A stretch of DNA of 64,000 bases from Acanthopleuribacter pedis. Lineage in GTDB: Bacteria; Acidobacteriota; Holophagae; Acanthopleuribacterales; Acanthopleuribacteraceae. Position numbers and translations under genes: made by a program. The notes beneath the pieces are model-generated. The model was not told the DNA's origin. It did no database searches and saw only the letters and a program-made list of their open reading frames with translations. Shown here in pieces: positions 18,801-26,888 of the stretch. Position 1 is the first letter of the stretch; each line of letters starts with the position of its first letter. The DNA is taken from positions 62,001 through 126,000 of the forward strand of contig NZ_JAFREP010000016.1 in the NCBI RefSeq assembly GCF_017377855.1, in the 5' to 3' direction.

Positions 18801-19913
18801 AAGGCCAAATCGATGCTGATAATGACCGTGACTTCCCGGGAGTTTATTGAGGATTTGCTCGTCTTTGAGAATTTTGAACGTGAGAATGTGTTCCGCGGTT
18901 CCGACATCGCCAAATTGGCGCGTTACCGTGAACACGCCATTACCGCCATCGCCAAGGCCAAGTTGTTCCACGAGGCGACTTACTCGGCGCGTCATTTGCG
19001 GGAAACCCAGCGGTTGTTGCTTGATGCCGCCCACCATGCCGGGATGTCCGAGATTGCCGCCAATGTTTTGCACAACGTGGGCAATACCCTGAACAGCTTA
19101 AACACCTCAACCGGCGTGCTGCGTTCTAAACTGGATTCTCGGGCTTTTGACTTCCTGAAACGCATGCTGCAATTGTTGGAACAACACGCCGACAACTTGG
19201 ACGATTTTGTACGCAATCAGCCGCGCGGTGCCAAGGTTGCGCCGGCCTTCCTCGAAACCGGCCGAAAAATCGCCGCCGTCCACGAAGGTATGTTGGCCGA
19301 GCTAAAATTGGTTGAAGAGCATATCGCGAGGCTGAATGGCGTGGTGCGGGCGCAGCAGGATTACGTGGCCATGGAAGGTTTGAGCGAGATGGTCGACCTG
19401 CACGGTACCTTGGAGGAAGTCCTGCAACTGGAGCGCTACATCATTGATTCGAAACGCGTGCAAGTGGTGCGCGAATACGGGGTGATCCCCCGTGTGAAAG
19501 TCCAAAAGTCCAAACTGATTCGGGTGATTGTGAATTTGGTGAACAACGCGGTCGACGCGTTGGAGACCAACGCCCACAACCGATTGTTCTCCTTACGGAC
19601 CGGAATGACGGAAGACCGGGCACACGTGTTTCTTGAGATTCGCGACAACGGTATTGGGATTCCCGAGGATGTGATTGGGGATGTCTTTCACCAGGGTTTT
19701 ACCACCAAGGAACAGGGTTCGGGCTTTGGTTTGCATTATTGTGCCAACGTGATGCGGGAAATGGGTGGGACCATCACCGTGGTCAGTGACGGTCCCGGCG
19801 AAGGGACCGTGGTGCGGTTGCAGCTTCAGAAAGCCGACCCCGAACCGGATAAACCCCTGGACGGATCCAATCATCACCGTCCCGAAAAGAAGCAGTTGGA
19901 GTCGATCGCGTGA
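15855..19913 (+). CDS. Membrane sensor histidine kinase with double beta-propeller sensor
   Basis: The start is GTG 15855, set by a perfect AAGGAGG six bases upstream. It is followed by a signal-peptide-like segment, and the protein has 1,352 residues. About 14 regulator-propeller repeats (W-[IV]-GT-x2-GLN type) fill residues about 50-720, enough for two seven-bladed periplasmic propellers. A Y_Y_Y domain (about 732-800), a membrane helix (about 812-833), a coiled coil and a GAF-like region (about 870-1030) come next. The kinase core has phosphoacceptor His1073 in VLHNVGN, N-box NLVNNAVDAL (about 1227), DNGIGI and GSGFGLH. No receiver or output domain is attached, so a separate response regulator must exist; none is nearby. 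The stop overlaps the next gene's start (GTGA), so the ABC protein is probably translated with it. Confidence 0.9.
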   Translation: MRAAFKNDLLHCFRLFAAVLWLGVPAGVLKASEPTVMGRQELEKFKFERFTIRNGLSSNTIYGVLQDKRGLLWISTTGGLNRYDGYRFQTYHHDYTDPRSLSFSSTGRMVENPDGRIWVGTWGGGLNLFDPVLETFTHFKNDQQDPKTLSENRIQSLYLENGERLWVGTYSQGLNKLNPQTGLVTRYPPDPNDPHAAPGGRIWSIVPGDAGQLWLGTEAGVFLFDAGTGKVLENYRHDPDNPASLSSDHVKVLLRDSGGRLWAGTRSGLNVFLPEARAWRRFLVDETACEDANRCSIRTLFEDRDGRLWIGTIGGGLLCLLDLDEPLLQFTPDPLDPRSLSNGNVERIFLDRGGVMWIATLNGLNKVDLKPRKFKRYRQSATQTNGLSSNEVGALYEDARGRLWVGTFRGGLNLFDLETETVARFDVQMATSAGENVVRAIAAAPDGRLWIGTYSDGLQRLDEQRGEFDAFTHDPDDPDSLSNNRVRALAFDSRGRGWVGTDAGLNLFEPGAGVPRFANPNNDPFLNIRFNGMRIYTLREDRDGRMWVGTNRGLARFDAQEQRVHRFNEVLGDTLSLSSDTVFCVVHRADGKVWVGTESGLNLLEPNSGESRRFYTADGLPSNIIHGLLLDDDGALWIGTNNGLSVYREAGGGFRNYDVFDGLQDNDFNRNAAFKGRGGYLYFGGRNGFNRFLPSEVRDNPYVPPVILTGFRQMEGRPKLPVAIWEADRLELSHDSDMMTLEYAALDYTNPEKNQYAIRLLGFNDEWVNMGTTNHVTYTNLDPGTYTFQVRGSNNDLVWNENGLNVTLEVVPPLWLTWWAYVCYVVLGLSLMTGIPLWRIRALNRRRAVLAKTVATRTAELQQKNQELGEKNSELVTLDLIVHAINREVNEDALLRALLLYGMKLVNEAERGLVLIFDHQAQLFRCADAEGAHNEGLASMLFSREEIHHRYLDHTEELHPGIFMMTTPAVNLPDSPKFYGQPKAKSMLIMTVTSREFIEDLLVFENFERENVFRGSDIAKLARYREHAITAIAKAKLFHEATYSARHLRETQRLLLDAAHHAGMSEIAANVLHNVGNTLNSLNTSTGVLRSKLDSRAFDFLKRMLQLLEQHADNLDDFVRNQPRGAKVAPAFLETGRKIAAVHEGMLAELKLVEEHIARLNGVVRAQQDYVAMEGLSEMVDLHGTLEEVLQLERYIIDSKRVQVVREYGVIPRVKVQKSKLIRVIVNLVNNAVDALETNAHNRLFSLRTGMTEDRAHVFLEIRDNGIGIPEDVIGDVFHQGFTTKEQGSGFGLHYCANVMREMGGTITVVSDGPGEGTVVRLQLQKADPEPDKPLDGSNHHRPEKKQLESIA

Positions 19914-21316
19914 CGCCGACCGCCGTTGCGGAAGACGTTCAGGTACCCGCCTTGATCGTGCCGGGAGATCGGGGGCGTCTTCTCGACTTACCGGCGATGA
20001 CCTTGGTCCGGGGTCGTCACACGGCGGTGGTCGGCCCCAGCGGTGCTGGGAAATCGCTCTTTTTACACGCGCTCTTTGGTTGGCTTAAGGACGGGCCGGA
20101 TGCCGTTTTATCACCGCGGGACGGTGGTTATTTGATGATTCAAGATCCCGGCGGCGGATTGACGCCGGCGCTTTCCGTTGCCGGTCATTTTCGCGAATTG
20201 GGTTTGGGCCGCGATTGGCGTGCGCGGGTGACCGCGGTTATGGCCCGGCTTGATTTGGACGCCGTCTTGTTGTCGCGTTTGCCGGAGCAATTGTCCGGCG
20301 GTCAACGGCAGCGCGTGATGCTGGCTTTGATTCTCTGTCGCCGGCCGCGCTGGGTGGTGTGTGACGAACCGGCGGCATCCTTGGATCGCGATGCCGAACG
20401 CGCCATGGTGGCGTTGCTGAAGGCGGAGGCCGATCACTTCGGTTTTACCTTGGTGTTTGTGACCCACCAGGGCCGTTTGGTTCGGGAGATGGCGGATCAG
20501 GTGCTGATGATCGACCGGGGAAAGGCCGCATTCTTCGGCGGGGTCGCCGCATTTTTTGAAGCACCCGCGCGCGGCGTTCACGCTGATTTAGTCGCTGCCT
20601 GGCAAGCGCGCGACGCGGTCTCCCCGCCGCCGGTCTCGTCGGATGAACCGCGTTTATTGCACGGCCGGGTGGCTTTGGGTTACGGCGACGTCTGGCTTGT
20701 CCGCGATTGGCCGTTGCATCTGACACCGGGACGCTTGCACTGGCTTGCGGCCCCGTCCGGGGCGGGCAAAACCACCTTGGCCAAGCTGTTGGCCGGTTTT
20801 CCCGAGCCGGCGCGTTGGGCGGGTGAACTGGCATTGGCCGAAAAACCCTTGGCGGCGGATTGGCGGCTTCGCTCGGTTGAGCATCGTTACGCCGTGGCTT
20901 GGCTGTTTCAACACGGCCACGCGGCTTTTAACCCCCATACCCCCATGGCCCAACAGTGGAAGCGGCTTATCGCGGGTTGTGCCGATCGTCAAGCACGTCC
21001 CCTCGCCGAGTTGGCGCAGGCATTCGAGCGGTGGCGTGAAATCCTGGGGCTGGGTTCCCTTGATTTCGCCCGTTCGCCCGCCACCTTCTCTATCGGTGAA
21101 CGGCAGCGGTGTCAATTGCTGCGTGCGCTGCTGCTGCAACCCCGTTTGCTCATTGCCGATGAATTGCTTTCGGCCTTGGATGTTCTGACACGGCGGGTTC
21201 TGCTCGATCTGCTGCGTCGCTTTGCCGAGGAGCGGCAGGCGGCCGTGTTGTTGTTCAGCCACAATCCCGATTGGGATACGACGCGGGACCGACGGTTGCT
21301 TTGGCCCGCGGGGTAA
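19910..21316 (+). CDS. ABC transporter protein with two fused ATP-binding domains
   Basis: This 468-residue protein has two ABC nucleotide-binding domains in tandem and no membrane segments. Domain 1 (about 1-225) has Walker A GPSGAGKS, signature LSGGQRQR and Walker B WVVCDE. Domain 2 (about 240-468) has Walker A APSGAGKT, a degenerate signature FSIGERQR and Walker B LLIADE. The arrangement resembles fused peptide/nickel importer ATPases (DppD-DppF or GsiA type). The start GTG overlaps the kinase stop by four bases. No permease or binding-protein gene lies nearby, so partners must be elsewhere, or the protein may act on something other than transport. The ATPase family is firm; the substrate is unknown. 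Confidence 0.85.
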   Translation: MTPTAVAEDVQVPALIVPGDRGRLLDLPAMTLVRGRHTAVVGPSGAGKSLFLHALFGWLKDGPDAVLSPRDGGYLMIQDPGGGLTPALSVAGHFRELGLGRDWRARVTAVMARLDLDAVLLSRLPEQLSGGQRQRVMLALILCRRPRWVVCDEPAASLDRDAERAMVALLKAEADHFGFTLVFVTHQGRLVREMADQVLMIDRGKAAFFGGVAAFFEAPARGVHADLVAAWQARDAVSPPPVSSDEPRLLHGRVALGYGDVWLVRDWPLHLTPGRLHWLAAPSGAGKTTLAKLLAGFPEPARWAGELALAEKPLAADWRLRSVEHRYAVAWLFQHGHAAFNPHTPMAQQWKRLIAGCADRQARPLAELAQAFERWREILGLGSLDFARSPATFSIGERQRCQLLRALLLQPRLLIADELLSALDVLTRRVLLDLLRRFAEERQAAVLLFSHNPDWDTTRDRRLLWPAG

Positions 21317-21470
21317 CCTCTTTCGCGTGGTTTGGGCGCGGTTTCCAGTCGGATGCGCGAAGGGCTTGCAAAAAGGCCGCAAACGGGTCAGGATGGCGCG
21401 GTGGAGCCTTTGTCCTTCTCAAAGAGTTCTCACAGACGAGCGAAAAAAAACGTGGAATACTACGCAAGCT

Positions 21471-22670
21471 ATGAAAAAACTAGGCGACTGGACGAGTCAT
21501 AAGATCTTTAACTTCGTCCATAAAAACAATTTGGTTTACAACACATGTTGGGAAGATCCGCGCTTGGATCGGGTAGCTCTGGAACTCACTGAAAACGACA
21601 CGATCTTGATGATCACATCTGCCGGGTGCAACGCGCTCGATTACGTTCTCGACCAGCCCAAACACATTCACGCCGTGGACATGAATCCCCGACAAAACGC
21701 GCTGCTGGAATTGAAATTGGCCGCTATTCGCGCGCTTGACTACGAGACCTTCTTTCAGGTCTTCGGCCGGGGTTCCCACCCCGATTTCCAGCAGCTTTAT
21801 CAGGATAAAATTCGGCCCGAGTTACAGTCGGAACATCGCCCTTATTGGGACAAAAAGACAAGCTATTTTGTCAGAGGGAAGTTGCGGCCCAGCTTCTACT
21901 TCCACGGTTCTTCCGGTGCCTTCGCTCGCATGCTGTACTTCTACATCAACCAACGTAAGTTGCGTGATGTGCTGGTCACCCTCTTTGAAGCAGACTCCTT
22001 GGAAGCGCAGCATGCCCTATATCACAACCACATCCGCGAGGCGTTCTGGACGCGCCCGTTGCGACGCATGATGCGTTTGGACAGCACCTTGTCGATGTTG
22101 GGCGTGCCGCGACCGCAGCGTCAGCAGATCGAACGAACCTATGAAGGCGGGATCGCCAAGTTCGTTGAGGACTGTGTCGAAACCGTGTTTACCCTGGTGC
22201 CCACCATCGACAACTACTTCTGGTGGTTGTACGTCACGGGTGAATACCATCCCCAACGCTGTCCGGAATACCTGCGTGAGGAAAATTTCAAGCGGCTGAA
22301 GGGTGGCTTAATTGACCGGATAACCACGCATACCAGCACCATTCACGACTTTCTCGAGGGTCATGACGGCGAGGTCACCCGCTATGTTTTGCTGGACCAC
22401 ATGGATTGGTTGAGTGCCGCCGCCCGCGATATTTTGGCGCGCGAATGGCAAGCCATTGTCGACCGAGCCGCGCAGAAAGCGCGTTTGCTGTGGCGCAGTG
22501 GTGGCTTGGAAGTGGATTTTATCGATCCCATTACGGTCCAACATGCCGGTCAAAAGGTTCAGGTTGGCGAGATGCTGACCTACCAAACCCAAATGGCCGC
22601 GGACCTTCATGGTCGCGACCGGGTTGGGACCTACGGCAGCTTTTACATTGCCGACCTGGTAACGGGCTAA
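21471..22670 (+). CDS. btaA: BtaA-like AdoMet:diacylglycerol 3-amino-3-carboxypropyltransferase
   Basis: A 399-residue DUF3419 (BtaA) protein. BtaA moves the 3-amino-3-carboxypropyl group of S-adenosylmethionine to diacylglycerol, giving diacylglyceryl-homoserine, the first step to the betaine lipid DGTS. Visible family features are the N-terminal VYNTCWEDPRLD, the AdoMet-binding region MITSAGCNALDYVL, and HAVDMNPRQNALLELK. The length fits the family. Start ATG 21471 (MKKLGDWT) is chosen because the longer frame from 21222 overlaps the ABC gene and reads like non-coding sequence. Only a weak GTGGAA precedes it. The methyltransferase that would finish DGTS follows 113 bases later on the same strand, which strengthens the call. 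Confidence 0.87.
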   Translation: MKKLGDWTSHKIFNFVHKNNLVYNTCWEDPRLDRVALELTENDTILMITSAGCNALDYVLDQPKHIHAVDMNPRQNALLELKLAAIRALDYETFFQVFGRGSHPDFQQLYQDKIRPELQSEHRPYWDKKTSYFVRGKLRPSFYFHGSSGAFARMLYFYINQRKLRDVLVTLFEADSLEAQHALYHNHIREAFWTRPLRRMMRLDSTLSMLGVPRPQRQQIERTYEGGIAKFVEDCVETVFTLVPTIDNYFWWLYVTGEYHPQRCPEYLREENFKRLKGGLIDRITTHTSTIHDFLEGHDGEVTRYVLLDHMDWLSAAARDILAREWQAIVDRAAQKARLLWRSGGLEVDFIDPITVQHAGQKVQVGEMLTYQTQMAADLHGRDRVGTYGSFYIADLVTG

Positions 22671-22783
22671 CCTGAGGCGCTGTCGCGGGAAGACCGGGAC
22701 AGCGCGGTATCTCGACTGCTTCGGTTGGACGAAGGACGGCGTGTCCTACTTCTACCGAGGCGATTTGGCTGGGAGGCCCGCGC

Positions 22784-23557
22784 GTGTCATTGTTGCGTGA
22801 TTTAAAAGTTCTTTATTCGTTGGCCCTCGCGCCCGTGAAGGGCAAAACCCATGCCGAGCGCATGGAAGGCTTCTACGGCCGCCAGGCCGACCAGTACGAC
22901 GATTTTCGCAAGCGTTTGCTCAAAGGTCGCGCCGAGCTGTATCAGGCGATTGAGGCTCCCGAGCAAGGGATCTGGATTGACTTTGGCGGCGGTACCGGCT
23001 CCAACCTCGAATTCCTCGGGGACCGTATTCACCGCCTCAAGCATGTGTATTTGGTGGACTTGGCGGAATCACTGCTGAAAGTGGCCGAACGTCGGGCAGA
23101 GGACCGTGGTTGGCACAATTTCGAGGCGGTTTATGCCGACGCCACGACTTATCGACCCGAGGCTTCGCCGTTGGTAGACGTGGTTACGTTTTCTTATTCT
23201 TTGACGATGATCCCCAATTGGTTTGCCGCGATTGATCACGCGTACCGAATTTTGAAGCCGGGCGGTGTGATTGGTGTGGTGGATTTTTATGTGTCGCGGA
23301 AGTCTCCTGACGAAGGCCTTCGCCGCCATCCCTGGTCAACCCGTTCGTTCTGGCGCAGTTGGTTCGATTTTGACCACGTCTTTCCCAATCCCGACCATTT
23401 ACCCTATTTGCATCATCGTTTCGAAGCGCAAAACCTAGATGAATGCCGTGCCAAGGTGCCCTATCTACCTTTGGTTCGCGCGCCCTACTACGTGTTTGTT
23501 GGTCGCAAGCCGCTCGATAACCAAGCGAATCAGGCGCCGCCGCCGGTGCAGGTTTAA
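22784..23557 (+). CDS. btaB: BtaB-like AdoMet-dependent N-methyltransferase
   Basis: A 257-residue class I methyltransferase. Motif I is WIDFGGGTGSNLEFLG, followed by an acidic strand end (VYLVDLAESLL), the motif IV region VVTFSYSLTMIPNW, and the GGVIGVVDFYVSR strand typical of BtaB relatives. BtaB methylates the amino group of diacylglyceryl-homoserine three times to give DGTS, probably at the inner membrane. Start GTG 22784 is set by GGGAGG seven bases upstream. On sequence alone it could be another small-molecule methyltransferase; the position directly after btaA makes BtaB by far the likeliest. Confidence 0.83.
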   Translation: MSLLRDLKVLYSLALAPVKGKTHAERMEGFYGRQADQYDDFRKRLLKGRAELYQAIEAPEQGIWIDFGGGTGSNLEFLGDRIHRLKHVYLVDLAESLLKVAERRAEDRGWHNFEAVYADATTYRPEASPLVDVVTFSYSLTMIPNWFAAIDHAYRILKPGGVIGVVDFYVSRKSPDEGLRRHPWSTRSFWRSWFDFDHVFPNPDHLPYLHHRFEAQNLDECRAKVPYLPLVRAPYYVFVGRKPLDNQANQAPPPVQV

Positions 23558-23725
23558 CCCGCGCGCCGCGTAAGGGGTAACAGACGACTGCCAACGCGGT
23601 TTGGCCTAGATTGATGTTATGCTTTGTGGTGCATCGTGGCCCCAGCACGGTGCCTCCGTGCACGCTGCGCGGTGCCTCCGCTTCGGCGCGGTGCCTCAGC
23701 GGCAACCTCGTGATGAAGGTGGTGC
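23558..23725. repeat. GC-rich short direct repeats upstream of ribD
   Basis: The 168-base gap between btaB and ribD contains three copies of CGGTGCCTC at about 23646-23695, in a run of short GC-rich near-repeats. No gene, riboswitch (no recognisable FMN element) or terminator was identified. Confidence 0.5.
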
Positions 23726-24862
23726 ATGACCCTACCTAAAACTCCGGCACCGAAAAACGAACCCCATTTAGGATTTATGGCCCGTGCGTTGGAACTTGCC
23801 CGCCGCGCCGACGGTTTTACCGCGCCCAATCCCATGGTCGGCGCCGTCATCGTGCGGGACGGTCGCATCATTGGCGAGGGATACCACCACCGCGCCGGTT
23901 TGCCCCACGCCGAGATTGAGGCCTTGCGGTCGGCTAGCGAGGATGTACGCGGTGCAACCATGTACGTGACTTTGGAACCCTGCTGCCATCACGGCCGCAC
24001 ACCGCCCTGCAGTCAGGCGTTAGTTGATGCCGGGATCGGCACGGTTTTTTACGCGGTCGGTGACGATAACCCCAAGGTTGAAGGTGGCGGACACCGGCAG
24101 TTGGTTGAGGCGGGGGTGACCGTATTTTGCGGCCCTTTCGAGGACGAGGCGCGTTATTTGAACCGCGCATTTTTTCACATGATCACCCAGAAGCAGCCGT
24201 ATGTTTTTGCCAAATACGCGATGAGTCTGGACGGGCGCATCGCCACCCGAACCGGCTCCAGTCAATGGATTACCGGACCGGCTGCACGTGCCGAGGCCCA
24301 TCGTTTACGGCAAAGCTGCGACGGTATTTTGGTTGGCGCGGGTACCGTCATTGCCGACAACCCGTCGTTAACCACGCGTTTGAACGACCGTGAAACCTGC
24401 GCCCATCCCGTTCGCATTATTCTCGACAGTCGCGGACGTTGCCCGTTGGAAGCCCGTGTTTTTGATCCCCAGCTTGAAGGGAACACCTTGGTCGTGGCTG
24501 CGCCGGATTTTCCCTCCGAACGGCGACGAATTTTGGCCGACCGTGGTGTGGATGTCCTCACCGTGCCGTTGCACGAGCAAAGGCTTGATGTTCGCGCGCT
24601 CCTGCCGATGTTGGCGGAACGCGGCATGTTGGCGGTGATGGTTGAAGGCGGCGCGGAGGTGTTGGGCTCTTTCGCCGAACACGGCCTCATCAACGAAATT
24701 TGGGCTTTTATCGGGGGCAAAGTTATCGGCGGTGTTTCAGCGCCGGGGCCCATTGGGGGACTGGGGCTTGCCGAGATCGGTGATGCCCACGCTTGGTATA
24801 TGGATGAGGTGGCGCGGGTTGGCGAGGACGTCGTGCTCAAGGCGCGACGTCGCCTGGGTTAA
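23726..24862 (+). CDS. ribD: Bifunctional riboflavin deaminase/reductase RibD
   Basis: At 378 residues this is normal RibD length. The N-terminal deaminase (about 10-150) has the zinc site HAEIEAL and PCCHHGRTPPC and the substrate motif APNPMVGAV. The C-terminal reductase (about 155-378) has KYAMSLDGRIA, SQWITG and VEGGAEVLGSF. The enzyme converts the GTP-derived diaminopyrimidinone phosphate to the ribitylamino-uracil precursor of riboflavin in the cytoplasm. Start ATG 23726 lies behind GAAGGTGG. No other rib gene is adjacent. The stop codon overlaps the left arm of a family A inverted-repeat element. Confidence 0.96.
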   Translation: MTLPKTPAPKNEPHLGFMARALELARRADGFTAPNPMVGAVIVRDGRIIGEGYHHRAGLPHAEIEALRSASEDVRGATMYVTLEPCCHHGRTPPCSQALVDAGIGTVFYAVGDDNPKVEGGGHRQLVEAGVTVFCGPFEDEARYLNRAFFHMITQKQPYVFAKYAMSLDGRIATRTGSSQWITGPAARAEAHRLRQSCDGILVGAGTVIADNPSLTTRLNDRETCAHPVRIILDSRGRCPLEARVFDPQLEGNTLVVAAPDFPSERRRILADRGVDVLTVPLHEQRLDVRALLPMLAERGMLAVMVEGGAEVLGSFAEHGLINEIWAFIGGKVIGGVSAPGPIGGLGLAEIGDAHAWYMDEVARVGEDVVLKARRRLG

Positions 24863-24920
24863 CCCGTTTTCTCACAAGGATTCGTCGCGAGAAGCAGAAA
24901 GCCTTGTGAGAAATGCGGGT
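24861..24920. repeat. Family A inverted-repeat element, short form
   Basis: A 60-bp near-palindrome. AACCCGTTTTCTCACAAGG (24861-24879) pairs with CCTTGTGAGAAATGCGGGTT (from 24902) across a short middle. About 42 bp of it recur in inverted orientation at 37969-38010. It sits between the convergent ribD and TRAP genes, where it could act as a two-way terminator. Confidence 0.75.
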
Positions 24921-24928
24921 TAAACCCG

Positions 24929-26884
24929 TTACTTTTTGGTTCCGAATTTCAGATAGCCGGCGATGCCCAGGAAGGCGGGCAGGCTGATCCAGACCAATCC
25001 GCCGAACGACCCATCTTGCGGGGCCAGCATAAGCAGGGCCAAAGCCATGAGCACCAAGCGTAGCGGGAAGTTGAGTGGTCGGAACCAGAAACCGGCTAAG
25101 CTCGCGGCCAGTGCCACGATGGCCGGCACGCAAAACACCAGCGCAAGTGCGACGTCGCCGACGGCCGCCACCTGGTGATCGATACCAGGGGCAAGCAGGA
25201 GCAGTTCCGGCCGAAAGATAAACGCGAAGGGCAGGGTGAATCCGGCGAAGGCGAAGCGGAACGCCGCCCAACCCGTCGACATCACGTGGGTATCGGCAAT
25301 GGAGGCGGCGGTATAGGCCGCCAGTGCCACCGGCGGGGTGACCATAGACATTAAACCGAAATAGAAGATGAAGAAGTGCGCGGCCAGGGGGACAACGCCC
25401 AGATCGGTGAGAACCGGACTCATTAGGGTGGCCAGCAAGAGGTAACACACCGCGGAAGGCAGGCCCATGCCCAGCACGAGGGAGGCCGCCATCATGAGCA
25501 GCAGCGCAAGGACCAGGTTGCTTTCGGCCATGGGGATGAGGAGGGCCGGAAACTTGATACCCAACCCCGTGAGGGTGACCACGCCGATGATGACGCCGAC
25601 ACAGGCCGCCGCCACAATGAGGGGAATGCCTTGCACCGCGGTGGCGCGCATGACGCCGATCAAATCCTTAAAACCAAGGCGGGTGTCCGGGCGAAACATC
25701 GCCAGGCCGATGACAAACGGGACCGCCAAGGTGACGGATCGAAAGGGCGTCCAGCCCGCGACCAACATGCCGATTAGCAGGACAAAAGCAGCCAGGAACA
25801 GCGACACCTTAAAGGTGCTGATGGGACCTTCCGCCATTTTGGTTGCCGCGGCCACCGCGTCGTCCGCCTCAACCGTTTTCGCGGTGGCTTCCGCTTCAAA
25901 GCGGCCCGCGAGAAAGTGGACCAGCAGGAAGAGGGCCAGGTAATAAAGGATTGCCGGAATCAGGGCCGCCTGGATGATTTGCAGGAAGGTGACTTGGGGG
26001 GTGACCAATTCGAGCATCATGTAGGCGCCCGCACCCATGACCGGGGGCACCAGGGCGCCGCCCGAGCTGGATGCTGCTTCAATGGCCGCGGCGAAGGTTT
26101 TGGGGAAACCGGCGCTGCGCATCAAGGGAATGGTAAAGGTGCCGGTGGTGGCGGTGTTGGCCACCGCGCTGCCGGAAAGGGAGCCCATCAAGCCGCTGGC
26201 CGCGACGGCTACCTTGGCGGGCCCGCCGCGACTGTTTCCGAAAATGCGTTGGGCTAGGCGGATCAGATCTTTGGTAGCCCCGGTTTTTTCAAGGACCGCG
26301 CCGAACAGTACAAACAAAAACACAAAGGTGAACATCACCTTTAAGGCCGGTCCGAAGACCCCTTGGCTGTGTAAAAAGGTTTGGCTGACAATACGGCCCG
26401 CGCTGTAACCACGGTGAGGAAACAGGAAATCGGGAAGGGCAGGACCCCAGAACGCGTAGGCCAGAAAGGTGCCCGAAAGAATCGGGAGCGTCCAGCCGAT
26501 GGCGCGGCGGGTGCCCTCGAAAAGCAGGGCCAGACCGAGGTAACCCATCCAAAAGTCCATGGTGACCTCGCTGCCGGCCCGTTCGCCGAGCGGCCGCCCG
26601 TCGAACCACCACGCTTTAAACAGGGGTTCTGTTTGTACGACCAAGTAGCCCATGGCCGTGACCGAGGCGACGACCAGGACGAGGTCGAGAACCTGAGACC
26701 AGGTTGCCTTTGCGAAACGGGGGTGCAGCGGTTTTTGCAAAAACACCATTGCCAGCCCGAACAGGGCGAACAGGGCCAGTGCCGCGTGAGGTTGCATGCG
26801 CGGGTAGTTTACCTCGGCGAGGACGAACAGGCAGAGGGCGACTCCGAAACCCGTTTGCAGTTTGCCAAAAAGGGGTTTGAGCAT
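24929..26884 (-). CDS. TRAP transporter fused permease (TAXI type)
   Basis: A 651-residue inner-membrane protein made almost entirely of hydrophobic helices. The N-terminal part matches the small (DctQ-like) subunit, and the rest matches the large DctM-like subunit. Family features include GLMGSLSGSAVANTATTGTF and GMGLPSAVCYLL. Fused permeases of this kind work with TAXI-type binding proteins and use an ion gradient to import organic anions. The gene starts only four bases after the stop of the TAXI receptor gene, so the two form an operon. The substrate cannot be read from sequence. Confidence 0.9.
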   Translation of the reverse strand: MLKPLFGKLQTGFGVALCLFVLAEVNYPRMQPHAALALFALFGLAMVFLQKPLHPRFAKATWSQVLDLVLVVASVTAMGYLVVQTEPLFKAWWFDGRPLGERAGSEVTMDFWMGYLGLALLFEGTRRAIGWTLPILSGTFLAYAFWGPALPDFLFPHRGYSAGRIVSQTFLHSQGVFGPALKVMFTFVFLFVLFGAVLEKTGATKDLIRLAQRIFGNSRGGPAKVAVAASGLMGSLSGSAVANTATTGTFTIPLMRSAGFPKTFAAAIEAASSSGGALVPPVMGAGAYMMLELVTPQVTFLQIIQAALIPAILYYLALFLLVHFLAGRFEAEATAKTVEADDAVAAATKMAEGPISTFKVSLFLAAFVLLIGMLVAGWTPFRSVTLAVPFVIGLAMFRPDTRLGFKDLIGVMRATAVQGIPLIVAAACVGVIIGVVTLTGLGIKFPALLIPMAESNLVLALLLMMAASLVLGMGLPSAVCYLLLATLMSPVLTDLGVVPLAAHFFIFYFGLMSMVTPPVALAAYTAASIADTHVMSTGWAAFRFAFAGFTLPFAFIFRPELLLLAPGIDHQVAAVGDVALALVFCVPAIVALAASLAGFWFRPLNFPLRLVLMALALLMLAPQDGSFGGLVWISLPAFLGIAGYLKFGTKK

Positions 26885-26888
26885 AGAG

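Noticed and set aside
23640..23700. FMN riboswitch before ribD
   Set aside because: The GC-rich stretch is a run of short direct repeats and does not contain the conserved FMN-element core.
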